Shown here: piece by piece, positions 1 to 7,546 of the stretch
How positions within the stretch are numbered: the stretch's first letter is position 1
Layout of the letters: each line of letters starts with the position of its first letter
Assembly: GCA_036443405.1 (NCBI GenBank)
Contig: JAZFYD010000065.1
Span: forward strand, 1 to 32,245
From: JAZFYD01 sp036443405
GTDB lineage: Bacteria; Planctomycetota; PLA2
Reading direction: 5' to 3'
DNA length: 32,245 nucleotides
The notes under the pieces: model-generated
What the model was told of the DNA's origin: nothing
The model's database searches: none
The model's input: only the letters and a program-made list of their open reading frames with translations
Position numbers and translations under genes: made by a program

Positions 1-2
1 CG

Positions 3-743
3 GTGACGTTTCGCAACTACGGCCAGGACGTCACCCTCACGGTCCCGCTGAAACAGGGGCGGATCAAGGAGCTACGCAAGGAGTCGCGATACATCGCGGA
101 CTACCAAGAGAAGATCGCAGCGCTCGCGGGCAAGGACGAGAACAAGAACCTCTTCGAGCTGTTCAAGTTGTACGACGGGCTCGCGGCCAACTACCAGCCG
201 GTCGCCGGGCGCGAAGCGTACGACAAGTGGAAAAAGGCTGTCACGACGGCGTTTGACTACTACCGGCGTGCCCTCGCGGCGATGGCCAGTCCGAATTGGG
301 AGGGGTACCGCGTCAGCAGCCTGCATCTCGAAGGCAAGTATCCGTATTCGCTGCGCAAGACCGGGGAGGGGGCGCGCATCGCGAAGCAGATCAAGGACCG
401 CCAGACCGCGATTTTCGTGAGCATCCTCCGCGACGAAACGATCTACGCCATGAAGGTGCGCGACGTCACGTTCGCATCAGCGCTCATCGGGCAGGGCGAG
501 GCACTTATCTCCACGATCCAGAACAAGCGCTGGAAGGAGACGGCGATCCACAACCACCACTTCTCCTATAGCAAGCTGGCGCACGTGATTTTCACCGTCA
601 CCGGCAGCTACCGCAAAGCCGCCGCGATGTACAAACGCAGGTTCCCGTACAAGGTCCAACTCGACCAGATGCGCGGCAAGCCCCGTGAGCCGAGCGAGGT
701 TCCCCGCGAGTTCAAACCCGACCCCGAGTTCGATCCCGGTTAG
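3..743 (+). CDS. Hypothetical protein, probably 5'-partial
   Basis: The frame is open from the window edge to TAG at 741-743 (246 residues visible). A GTG lies at position 3, but the gene probably starts upstream, because the first visible residues already look like the inside of a protein. The product is charged and rich in Lys, Tyr and Arg, predicted mostly helical (an EKIAALAGKDENKN segment, then AFDYYRRALAAM), with a Pro/Glu-rich tail ending PDPEFDPG. No signal peptide, membrane segment or catalytic motif is visible, and I do not recognise a family. Codon use matches the neighbouring genes. A terminator-like hairpin lies about 150 bases downstream, so this is probably the last gene of its transcript. 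Confidence 0.65.
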   Translation: MTFRNYGQDVTLTVPLKQGRIKELRKESRYIADYQEKIAALAGKDENKNLFELFKLYDGLAANYQPVAGREAYDKWKKAVTTAFDYYRRALAAMASPNWEGYRVSSLHLEGKYPYSLRKTGEGARIAKQIKDRQTAIFVSILRDETIYAMKVRDVTFASALIGQGEALISTIQNKRWKETAIHNHHFSYSKLAHVIFTVTGSYRKAAAMYKRRFPYKVQLDQMRGKPREPSEVPREFKPDPEFDPG

Positions 744-858
744 CGGGCCGGGTCGTTCCATCGGCGTCACAAGAAAATCGGCGGACTTTGTGCGAAAAAG
801 CTGCGGATTCGTCGGCACGTTTGCGCCTAGAGATGATGGACGCTGATCGAGCTTGAAA

Positions 859-926
859 CTCGGATAGGGTATTGAGATTGGAGTCCGAGCGGGTAGCGCA
901 GTGACAAGCTGCGCTGCCCCTTTTTT
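859..926 (+). terminator. Intrinsic terminator with preceding hairpin
   Basis: An 11-bp stem (891-901 with 909-919, one T-G pair) closes a 7-base loop and is followed by C and six T (921-926), a textbook rho-independent terminator. A 6-bp stem CTCGGA/TCCGAG (859-864 with 884-889) sits directly before it. It ends only 57 bases before the ATG of the next gene. It therefore either closes the upstream transcript, or a short RNA from 744-926, or acts as an attenuator. Confidence 0.75.
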
Positions 927-982
927 GTGTCGCCCCATGCGGCCGCGGCCGGGAACACGACGGTTTGCAATTCGCCTCTACG

Positions 983-2866
983 ATGTGGCGCATGCGCAGG
1001 TGGACCGTGTTCGTACTCGCGGCGCTCGCGGTCTTTTGGACCGTCGAGCCGGCGCGGGCGGCCAAGAAGAAAAAGCCCTTCAAGATCCTGTTTGTCGGGC
1101 CGCTCTCCGGGGCATCCAAGAGCCCGGCCGAGGCGTACCTCGAGGGTGTCCGGGAGTCCCTGGCCGGCTGGACCGGAACCGATCCGCTCAATGGGCGGCC
1201 GCTCGAGTTGATCGTCGTCGACGACGGGGATGACCCCAAACAGGCCGCGGTCGCGGCCGCGATGAAGACGCACAAGCCGGTCGTGATGCTGGGCGCGCCG
1301 ACCGGCCGCTGCGTGGCCGGACTCACCAAGCTCTCGCGCAAGAAGAAGGTCCCGCTTGTCCTGATGACGCCGTGGACCCCGAGTTTCACGCTGGACCCAA
1401 AGGACACGATCGTTCATCTGAGCGCGAGCCACGTCGACCACGCGATCTGGGCGGCGAACTACGCGACGATGCCGTTCAAGGCGGCCAAGGCGGTTGCGCT
1501 GCACGACGGATCGCCGGGCGCGTCGGACCTGGCCGCCGCGTTCCAGCGCAACCTCGGGATGCGCACGCACTCCGGTGGCTCGCATGAAATCCCCGGCGAC
1601 GCGGAGGCCTGTGCCGCCCTCGTGAAGAAACTCACAGAAAAAGACCTCGCGGACTTCGCGTTCGTCTGCGGCGACGCCGCGTCGGCGTTGCGCGTCGCGG
1701 AGGCGGTGAACAAGAGCGAGAAGAAGCTGAAACTGCTGTTCCGCGACGGCCTCGTGGTTCCGGAGTTGACGGCGGCGGCGCCCGAGGGCTCGCGATGGCT
1801 CGAGGGTTTTGTGAACCAGGCGGAGCGCGAGATGCTCAGCCGGTATCGCCGCACGCGCGAGAAGGCCAAGAAACCGGCGAGCCCGCTGGCCGAAAAGGGC
1901 TACTGGTCGTTCGAGTTCTTCATGGATGGCTTCCGGCGCAACAAGCTCAAGACCAAGGGGCTTACGCTCGCCATCCGTACCGTGCCGGACGAGAAGTGGC
2001 GCAACACCCCGCTCTGCACCGAGTGGGGGGAGCCGAAGCTCTACCGCTACTTCCTCTACTACGTGAAGGAAAAGGTCGCGCAGCGTTACCCGCCGCTTTA
2101 TCTGTGGGCGCACAACGGCGGCATCCTGCTGCGGCACCGCGATCCGAAGTCCTACAAGTGCGAACCCAACGGCATCGCGGTCGTGCTGACCTTCGGCGAC
2201 AAGAAAAAGCGCACGATCGATCAGGACATGAAACGCATCGGCCTGAACACCGGCGGGTACGAGGGGCCGATGGACGATTGGATCCAGGACGAGTTGCTCG
2301 CGCGCTGCATGGCTTACCTCAACAAGATGTACTGGCGCAACGCCGACGGAACGGCGATCCCGGGTGTTTCCTACGACATCTCGTTCGGCCTCGAGCCTCC
2401 CGAAGGAGTGAAGGGCCACAAGATCTGGGTCGTCACGATCGCGGGCGACGACCCCGCGGCCGGCGGCCGCGCGTTTCCGCCGAACAAGGCGTTCACGTTT
2501 TCCACGTTTCTGGAGCGCACGCTCTATCGCAAACACGCGCTGAAGCCGAAGCTCGCGACGCCGGACGTGAAGTTCTTCATCGGGCGTTACGAGTGGGGCA
2601 GTTCTAAAGAACGCAACATCCGCCACGATGCGATTCGCTCGCTGGTCAACGGCTTCGCCGGCGCGATGGCGCTCACGACCGCGCACGAGTGCGGCCACCT
2701 CGGCGGGCTCAGCCACGACCAGGTGACCAACCGCAGCATCATGAACGTTGTCGACGCCGTGGGGCTTGACCCGGAGTCCGCGGAGTGGGTCCCCGCGCAC
2801 CAAAAGACGCTGACGACGTCGATTGGCCGCGAGCCGGAGACGAAGCGGAACAAGAAAAAGCGCTGA
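983..2866 (+). CDS. Exported periplasmic-binding-protein-like/metzincin fusion protein
   Basis: The protein has 627 residues from ATG 983, with a signal peptide MWRMRRWTVFVLAALAVFW then ARA. In-frame TTG 965 and ATG 992 are alternatives; no clear Shine-Dalgarno decides. Residues of about 30-260 resemble a type-1 periplasmic binding fold of the branched-chain amino acid receptor kind: KILFVGPLSGA, a VVDDGDDP segment, VVMLGAP, and alternating strand/helix. The C-terminal third carries HECGHLGGLSH (H568, E569, H572, H578), which fits the metzincin zinc motif HExxHxxGxxH. SIMN follows with Met587 placed as the Met-turn. The expected role is a secreted zinc peptidase with a ligand-binding-like N-terminus. 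The substrate is unknown, and no transporter genes lie nearby. It stands alone between a terminator and a hairpin repeat. The metzincin call is strong; the N-terminal fold call is moderate. Confidence 0.85.
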   Translation: MWRMRRWTVFVLAALAVFWTVEPARAAKKKKPFKILFVGPLSGASKSPAEAYLEGVRESLAGWTGTDPLNGRPLELIVVDDGDDPKQAAVAAAMKTHKPVVMLGAPTGRCVAGLTKLSRKKKVPLVLMTPWTPSFTLDPKDTIVHLSASHVDHAIWAANYATMPFKAAKAVALHDGSPGASDLAAAFQRNLGMRTHSGGSHEIPGDAEACAALVKKLTEKDLADFAFVCGDAASALRVAEAVNKSEKKLKLLFRDGLVVPELTAAAPEGSRWLEGFVNQAEREMLSRYRRTREKAKKPASPLAEKGYWSFEFFMDGFRRNKLKTKGLTLAIRTVPDEKWRNTPLCTEWGEPKLYRYFLYYVKEKVAQRYPPLYLWAHNGGILLRHRDPKSYKCEPNGIAVVLTFGDKKKRTIDQDMKRIGLNTGGYEGPMDDWIQDELLARCMAYLNKMYWRNADGTAIPGVSYDISFGLEPPEGVKGHKIWVVTIAGDDPAAGGRAFPPNKAFTFSTFLERTLYRKHALKPKLATPDVKFFIGRYEWGSSKERNIRHDAIRSLVNGFAGAMALTTAHECGHLGGLSHDQVTNRSIMNVVDAVGLDPESAEWVPAHQKTLTTSIGREPETKRNKKKR

Positions 2867-2886
2867 GTGCGTCTCCCCCGCTTTTT
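2855..2886 (+). terminator. Possible weak terminator overlapping a stop codon
   Basis: An inverted repeat AAAAAGCG (2855-2862) / CGCTTTTT (2879-2886) with a 16-base loop spans the stop codon of the binding-protein/metzincin gene. The A and T tracts could terminate transcription in either direction. The stem is short, and its 5' arm is coding sequence. Confidence 0.4.
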
Positions 2887-2893
2887 GTGGCTC

Positions 2894-2911
2894 CAACGGC
2901 GTCAGCCGTTG
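2894..2911. repeat. Short palindromic hairpin repeat, copy 1
   Basis: The site is CAACGGC-GTCA-GCCGTTG, a perfect 7-bp stem with a GTCA loop, preceded by GGCTC and followed by GGGCAAG. It lies 3' of the binding-protein/metzincin gene. It belongs to a family with copies near 15.85 and 18.8 kb in which the inner stem bases change together while loop and flanks stay constant. Confidence 0.8.
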
Positions 2912-2960
2912 GGCAAGAACTTCTGACCGGCGCAGCGTAGGCTGTGCGTCAGGTTAGGCG

Positions 2961-3545
2961 ATGGCAGACATTGGAGATGTCCGGCTGGCGCAGGCGGGGG
3001 ACCGTGCCGCATTCTCGCGGCTTCACGCCCGGTATCACCGGCCGATGTTCCTGGATCTCGTGGCGCGGGTGCGCCGGCGGGAAGACGCCGAGGACGCGCT
3101 GCAGCAGGCTTTTCTGACCGCGTGGGCGCAGCTTCCGAGGCTGCGCGAGGCCAAGCGATTCGTGCCCTGGCTGTTTCGCATCGCGCGCAACAAGGCTCGG
3201 GACAGCGCACGGCGCGAGCGCCTGCGCCTGGTCCGGCACCTCGACGAGAACGCCGACCTGGTGGCGCCCCGCGGCGACGAACCGCCGGAGATCGAGATTC
3301 TCAAGGAGTTGATGGTGGGGATGCGCGAGGAGACTCGTTCGATCCTGTTCCTGCGCGCGGTCGAAGGTTGGAGCGCCGAGGAGATCGCTGCCGCCCGGCG
3401 CACGAGCGCATCGACGGTGCGGCGCCGCTACAAAAAAGCCATCGCACACCTTAGGGGACAGCTGTCCCGGAGACTTCACGATGAAAAAGAACGAGACGAA
3501 CAACCCGACCCCGGACGTCGAACGGATCATCGCGCAAGCCTATAG
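2961..3545 (+). CDS. ECF-type RNA polymerase sigma factor (sigma-70 family)
   Basis: The protein has 194 residues, the usual ECF size. Region 2 spans roughly residues 8-80, with the core-binding signature DAEDALQQAFLTAWAQL followed by FVPWLFRIARNKARD, where the -10 contact helix lies. Region 4 spans about residues 115-165 (ILFLRAVEGWSAEEIAAA, then STVRRRYKKAIAHLR), the helix-turn-helix that reads the -35 element. Sigma1 and sigma3 are absent, as expected. The start is ATG 2961. The last 65 bases overlap the next gene in another frame, which implies coupled translation with that membrane protein, its probable regulator. The Arg/Asp-rich C-terminal tail (about 25 residues) comes from the overlap and is probably not part of the fold. 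Confidence 0.9.
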   Translation: MADIGDVRLAQAGDRAAFSRLHARYHRPMFLDLVARVRRREDAEDALQQAFLTAWAQLPRLREAKRFVPWLFRIARNKARDSARRERLRLVRHLDENADLVAPRGDEPPEIEILKELMVGMREETRSILFLRAVEGWSAEEIAAARRTSASTVRRRYKKAIAHLRGQLSRRLHDEKERDEQPDPGRRTDHRASL

Positions 3546-4641
3546 GGACGTCGCTCCCTCGCCCGGGCTCGCGGACGACTTGTACGAGTCGCTGGACGAG
3601 CAACGCGCGACGACGCGGCGCTTCAATCCGCATTGGGTTTGGCCGGTGGCGGCGGCCGCGGCGTTGGCGATCGGGTTCGTTCAGTTTGGCGAGGAAGAGG
3701 AGCCCGACGTCGGCATCGCTGTCGGAATGGCGCAGGACGGAACGCCGGCCGAGGGGAGCGACAAAGCGGCAGACAACGATGCGCAGGACAAGAACGCGCA
3801 AGACGAGTACAAGCCGCCGGCGAAGAAATCCGACGAGCCGTTCACGTGGGGACGACAGAAGATCCCTGACGCGCATCCGAGCGTGCGCGTGCGACTCGAG
3901 CAGGGCGGGCAACTTCAGATCGAGGCGGAGCCCGGTACCTGGTCGAACGTGTCGCTCAAGCAATTGGGCGCGCAACTCCGGTTGCGGGCGGATCTGTATG
4001 ACAAGGAGAAGCGGGCTCAGGGCAAGAGCGGTTGGATGCGACACGGCCCCGACATGGACGTGTCGGTGATGCGCGTCTTGTTGGAGGCGCACGAGGATGC
4101 CCAGTGGAAGCACGCGAAGCAGGTGATGATGGTGATGGTGGAGCAACACTTCAGCCGGTTGGCGTTCGTAGAGGGCAATCGCATCGTGGATGCGTCGTTA
4201 CCGATCGATGTCGCAATCGGTTTGCCGAAGAAGCGATTCCTGCTTTCCGTGCTCGTGTTCCGTGCGCGCACGGCGGATGGTGGTCTTGGCCCGGTCGAGT
4301 TTCGCTTTGCGAACCGGAGCAGTTCCAGTCTCGAAGACGTGAGTAGGTGGATGGCCGAGGCCGTGAAACGCGCGCCGGCCGGACTGCGAGTGGAGGGGCG
4401 TGTTCTGGCGACCGACATCGCGCCTCACCGGAAAGTCGCCGCCGTCACGCGTTTGCTGCGAGCTAACGGTTGTCAGTCGGTCGAGTTCAGCACCCGCAAG
4501 ATTCCCTCGGCTTCGTGGCCGGCGGAACAGGGGCACTCCCCCGTGATGCCGCCTCTTCCCGGAGTTGCCGACCGCGAGGAACAGGAAGAGACGTTCGAGG
4601 AGGGCGCAGAAGTCGAACTCCACAAGGAAGACCCGAGGTAG
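3481..4641 (+). CDS. Membrane-anchored putative anti-sigma factor with ExbD-like repeats
   Basis: The protein has 386 residues. The start ATG 3481 lies inside the sigma-factor gene, with GGAG about 8 bases upstream. Residues 1-50 are a short polar cytoplasmic segment that could bind the sigma factor. One membrane helix follows (about 51-69, WVWPVAAAAALAIGFVQF), then an acidic linker. The outer part holds two segments resembling the ExbD/TolR periplasmic fold: VLLEAHEDAQWKHAKQVMMV, and GRVLATDIAPHRKVAAVTRL ending in VEF. The overlap with an ECF gene is the classic setting for an anti-sigma factor. No zinc-binding ZAS motif (HxxxCxxC) is visible, so the sigma-binding role is inferred from position and topology alone. 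A small weak hairpin (4743-4760) lies in the 160-base gap to the convergent gene. Confidence 0.7.
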   Translation: MKKNETNNPTPDVERIIAQAYRDVAPSPGLADDLYESLDEQRATTRRFNPHWVWPVAAAAALAIGFVQFGEEEEPDVGIAVGMAQDGTPAEGSDKAADNDAQDKNAQDEYKPPAKKSDEPFTWGRQKIPDAHPSVRVRLEQGGQLQIEAEPGTWSNVSLKQLGAQLRLRADLYDKEKRAQGKSGWMRHGPDMDVSVMRVLLEAHEDAQWKHAKQVMMVMVEQHFSRLAFVEGNRIVDASLPIDVAIGLPKKRFLLSVLVFRARTADGGLGPVEFRFANRSSSSLEDVSRWMAEAVKRAPAGLRVEGRVLATDIAPHRKVAAVTRLLRANGCQSVEFSTRKIPSASWPAEQGHSPVMPPLPGVADREEQEETFEEGAEVELHKEDPR

Positions 4642-4801
4642 ACACCCGAACCCCCCTCACTTTCCACAATGCCGCACACGGTTCCAGGTACCGTTCTCGG
4701 GCGTTGTAAGTGGTTGGGATGAACGGAGTTGGGGGGAGAGGATGCGGCACGGGGGCCGCAGTTTGGTGTGGTTATCCACAAATTGCGTGATCCTCCGCAG
4801 A

Positions 4802-5965
4802 TTATCGGGCGCGGATCGTCGTGCGCTTGATCGCGAGTCCGCGTTTTCTCAGCTGCTGGAGGTGTTTGGCGCCCAAGCCCGCGCGCTCGGGGGTGTAGGC
4901 GCCGGGGCGCGTCTGGTGGCCGGCGAGGGCGTGGGCGATCGCGGCGGTCGGATAGCCCGTGCCCTGCTCCATGGCCGTGAATCCGGTCGCGGGGTCCAAC
5001 CGCTGCACCATGTCGAACCGCGCACCCGCGCCCGTCGCATCGGTGCACTCGACCCGCAACAACACCACGTCGTCTGTCGGCCCCCGGTCCAATCGCGGCT
5101 CCGCCACCGCGTGAAACAGATCACGCGGCGCAACGGCGTGTCCGTTCACGTCCACCGGTTCCAGGTCGAGCAATCCCAACTCGATCATCGCGCGCATCTT
5201 GTCGAAGTGCCCGGCGTACCGGATGGTCTTGTACTCGTACGTGTCGAGTTGCCCCGCGAGATGCTCCGGCGCGGTCGACGTGCCGCCGGATGTGAAAAAC
5301 GCTTCCAGCTTGCCGAGCGCGCGCGTGCCCGGAAACGGCTCGACCTCGGTGAACGCTTCGACGTTCTCGAGTCTGCCGCCGCGCACAATGGTCGCGTGCC
5401 CCATGTACTCGTTGGTCAGCCCGTCGATGGAAAAGAACAGCCGGTAGCCGAGCGGACCGACGGGCTCTTGCGGCAACCCGCCGCAGTACATGCGCACGTG
5501 TTTCGCCCCAGGAACGAGAGTGAGCGCGTGCGCGGCGAGCACGTTGTTCAACCCCGGCGCCAATCCGCAATCCGGTACGACACAAACGCCCGCCGCGCGC
5601 GCTGCGGTATCGAGCTCGAGCGTCTCGCGCACGACATCGGTGTTTCCTCCCAGATCACAAAACGATGTGCCGCCTTTGACCGCGGCGCGCGCGAGCGTCG
5701 CGTTCATTCGATACGGAAGCGCGCTCACCGCCACGTCGCACCCGGACAACAGGGTTGCACTCTCGGGCTGATCGAAGTCGGCGGCTTTGGCGCGTACCGG
5801 AGCCCCGGGTACGAGCGACTGGATCCGCGCGGCGCCCTCCGCCACGACGGATTCACGCTGGTCCATCAGCAGGATTTCCGCCGCATCCCCGAACCGTGCG
5901 AGGTCATATGCAATCGCGACGCCCTGTTTTCCTGCGCCCAAAACGGCATAGCGGTATTTGGCCAT
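4802..5965 (-). CDS. Saccharopine dehydrogenase / lysine 6-dehydrogenase-like oxidoreductase
   Basis: The protein has 387 residues, a usual length for L-lysine 6-dehydrogenase-type enzymes of the saccharopine dehydrogenase family. The N-terminus YRYAVLGAGKQG is a Rossmann dinucleotide-binding loop (Gly10, Gly12, Gly15). It is followed by an acidic strand end (LLMDQRES) and the family-typical VSALPYRMNATLARAAVKGG and FCDLGGNTD. The middle segment VVPDCGLAPGLNNVLA is characteristic of this family. The protein is predicted cytoplasmic and NAD(P)-dependent, oxidising an amino acid or saccharopine-like substrate. The exact substrate cannot be read from sequence. It is transcribed divergently from the phosphotransferase gene, with only 53 bases between start codons, so promoters must overlap. 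Confidence 0.85.
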   Translation of the reverse strand: MAKYRYAVLGAGKQGVAIAYDLARFGDAAEILLMDQRESVVAEGAARIQSLVPGAPVRAKAADFDQPESATLLSGCDVAVSALPYRMNATLARAAVKGGTSFCDLGGNTDVVRETLELDTAARAAGVCVVPDCGLAPGLNNVLAAHALTLVPGAKHVRMYCGGLPQEPVGPLGYRLFFSIDGLTNEYMGHATIVRGGRLENVEAFTEVEPFPGTRALGKLEAFFTSGGTSTAPEHLAGQLDTYEYKTIRYAGHFDKMRAMIELGLLDLEPVDVNGHAVAPRDLFHAVAEPRLDRGPTDDVVLLRVECTDATGAGARFDMVQRLDPATGFTAMEQGTGYPTAAIAHALAGHQTRPGAYTPERAGLGAKHLQQLRKRGLAIKRTTIRAR

Positions 5966-6018
5966 CGCGGCATCTTGTGCGAAATGCGTCGCAGCTTCTA
6001 GTCCTTGCCGCTCTTACG

Positions 6019-6927
6019 ATGATGCGCGGCATGAGCGGTCCGTGGGTTCCCGAGATCGAGGTGGACGAGGCGCTTGCGCGGCGGCTTGTGCGTGCCGTTG
6101 CGCCGGAGCTCGCGGATGACGAGATCTCCCGACTCGGTGTCGGATGGGACAACGTCGTCTACCGCGTTGGGCCGCGCTACGTGTTTCGTTTCCCGCAGCG
6201 CGCGCTGGGCGCTCCCAACATCGCCGCCGAATGCGCCGCGCTCCCGGCGATCGCCGCGCAACTCACCGCCCCCGTTCCCGTACCGGAGTTCATCGGGCAA
6301 CCGCTCGGCGATTATCCGTGGCCCTACGCCGGGTGCCGCTATCTGCCCGGCCGGACAGCGTGCCGCGCGGCTCTCTCACCGGCTGAGCGCGAACGCATCG
6401 CGGAGCCGCTCGCGCACATTCTGCGCGAGTTGCACGACATCGACCCCGAGCCGCTCGAACTGCGCGACGACTTCTTCACGAAGTTGGATCCGTCGCGTGC
6501 GGAGTCGGCGCGTCGGGATCTCGCCCACCTCGAATCCGCGGGGCAACTCTCTTCCGCGGCGGACTTCGAACCGTTCCTGCAAGACTTGCCGTCCGGATCC
6601 CGGCCCCGCCGCGTTGTGCACGGTGATTTGTACGCCCGCCACATTCTCGTTGATGACCACCGATCCTTCGCCGGCATCATCGATTGGGGGGACGTGCTCC
6701 GCGGGGATCCGGCGGTGGACCTTTCGCTGATTTGCGGGTTTCTGCCACGCCCGGCGCGTGAGCGATTCCGGGGCGTGTACGGCGAGATGGACGCCGACAC
6801 GTGGCGCCTGGCACGGTTTCGGGCGGTCTGCCACGCAGCCGCAACCGGCGCATTCTCAGAGACGACGGCGGACCAGGACCTGCTCCGCGAGTGTCGGCAC
6901 GTTTTGGCTGAGATCCGCGGCAGCTAG
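6019..6927 (+). CDS. Aminoglycoside phosphotransferase (APH)-family kinase
   Basis: The protein has 302 residues from ATG 6019; ATG 6022 and ATG 6031 are equally possible. The longer open frame upstream runs antisense to the dehydrogenase and is not needed. The kinase-like APH fold is supported by VYRVGPRYVFRFPQ (ATP-binding Lys replaced by Arg in this stretch), by the catalytic loop HGDLYARHILVD (His201, Asp203), and by the metal-binding segment IIDWGDVLRGDPAVDLS (Asp222). The usual Asn five residues after the catalytic Asp is His here, which I recall as a subfamily variant. It should phosphorylate a small hydroxylated molecule with a nucleoside triphosphate. Substrate and any antibiotic-resistance role are unknown. 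A small CCGGA/TCCGG hairpin (6932-6946) follows the stop. Confidence 0.85.
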   Translation: MMRGMSGPWVPEIEVDEALARRLVRAVAPELADDEISRLGVGWDNVVYRVGPRYVFRFPQRALGAPNIAAECAALPAIAAQLTAPVPVPEFIGQPLGDYPWPYAGCRYLPGRTACRAALSPAERERIAEPLAHILRELHDIDPEPLELRDDFFTKLDPSRAESARRDLAHLESAGQLSSAADFEPFLQDLPSGSRPRRVVHGDLYARHILVDDHRSFAGIIDWGDVLRGDPAVDLSLICGFLPRPARERFRGVYGEMDADTWRLARFRAVCHAAATGAFSETTADQDLLRECRHVLAEIRGS

Positions 6928-7546
6928 CGATACCGGAAACTCTCCGGCCTGTTGGCGGACTTCTCCCGTGGATGTCGTGACTCTCGTACGGCGCGAGGAA
7001 CAGTGTGCCGCGCGATGGACCTCAACGGAAAAGAGGGTGGTAGCTCGCCATGGCGAGTTTGCCGACTGCAGTTTGCGTTGGAAGGGAACCTAGAGGAGGA
7101 GGCTGGCCCGGGAGCGCACCAGCGACCCCGGGGCCGGCCCATTTTTTGGTCACCCCGGATTCACACGCGTGTCCCAACGGTGGTGCGGGGGTGACCCAAG
7201 CCGCTGAACCTCCCGTTCGGTAGGACTGTGGAGGTGCAAACACCCGAACAGCGGATCGTAAGACGGCACCGGGCGTTGGAATCAAGCCCGGCGCGTTGGC
7301 GCTCATGGTGGTTCCGGAGCCCGACGGGGGCCATGTGCTCATCTACATCCGGGCGCACCCGTTTCGCCTCGACGGCGGGTAGCCACACAGGTGGGGCGTT
7401 AGTGCCTCAGAGACAACGGGTTAGGACGGGGTGGGGGCGCGTGGCGCCAGCAGCGGCGTCCCCCGCAGAAAGTGCAGGCTCCCGGCGCATTTCCGCCGTG
7501 ATCCGGCCCTTAAGTGGGCGGCCGGTGCCCGTCGATAGGGACGATC
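6928..7546. other. 619-base gap without a convincing gene but with strong RNA structure
   Basis: No long open frame here has gene-like composition. Visible structures, in order, are: a hairpin at 6932-6946; a perfect 14-base palindrome CTCGCCATGGCGAG (7044-7057); an intrinsic terminator ending at 7147; a 9-bp inverted repeat GGTCACCCC/GGGGTGACC (7148-7156 with 7188-7196); and a CCGGGC/GCCCGG hairpin near 7269-7290. The positions suit a small RNA ending at 7147 and a structured leader for the HEAT-like gene. A short stretch with protein-like codons (7228-7382, broken by one frame change) may be a small gene remnant. No known RNA family was recognised. Confidence 0.5.
7101..7147 (+). terminator. 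Strong intrinsic terminator
   Basis: The GC-rich arm GGCTGGCCCGGG (7101-7112) pairs with 7126-7139 (one G-U pair and one bulge). The stem closes a loop of roughly a dozen bases and is followed by six T (7142-7147). It lies about 200 bases after the phosphotransferase stop, so it may end a long 3' UTR or an independent small RNA. Confidence 0.75.

Noticed and set aside
827..2896. Long reverse-strand open frame of about 690 codons
   Set aside because: It lies exactly opposite the binding-protein/metzincin gene, is Arg/His/Pro-rich, and is a shadow of high-GC coding sequence.
4772..4780. Perfect DnaA-box consensus TTATCCACA
   Set aside because: Only one copy was seen, with no AT-rich unwinding stretch, no box cluster and no replication genes nearby; one chance match in 32 kb on two strands is not surprising.
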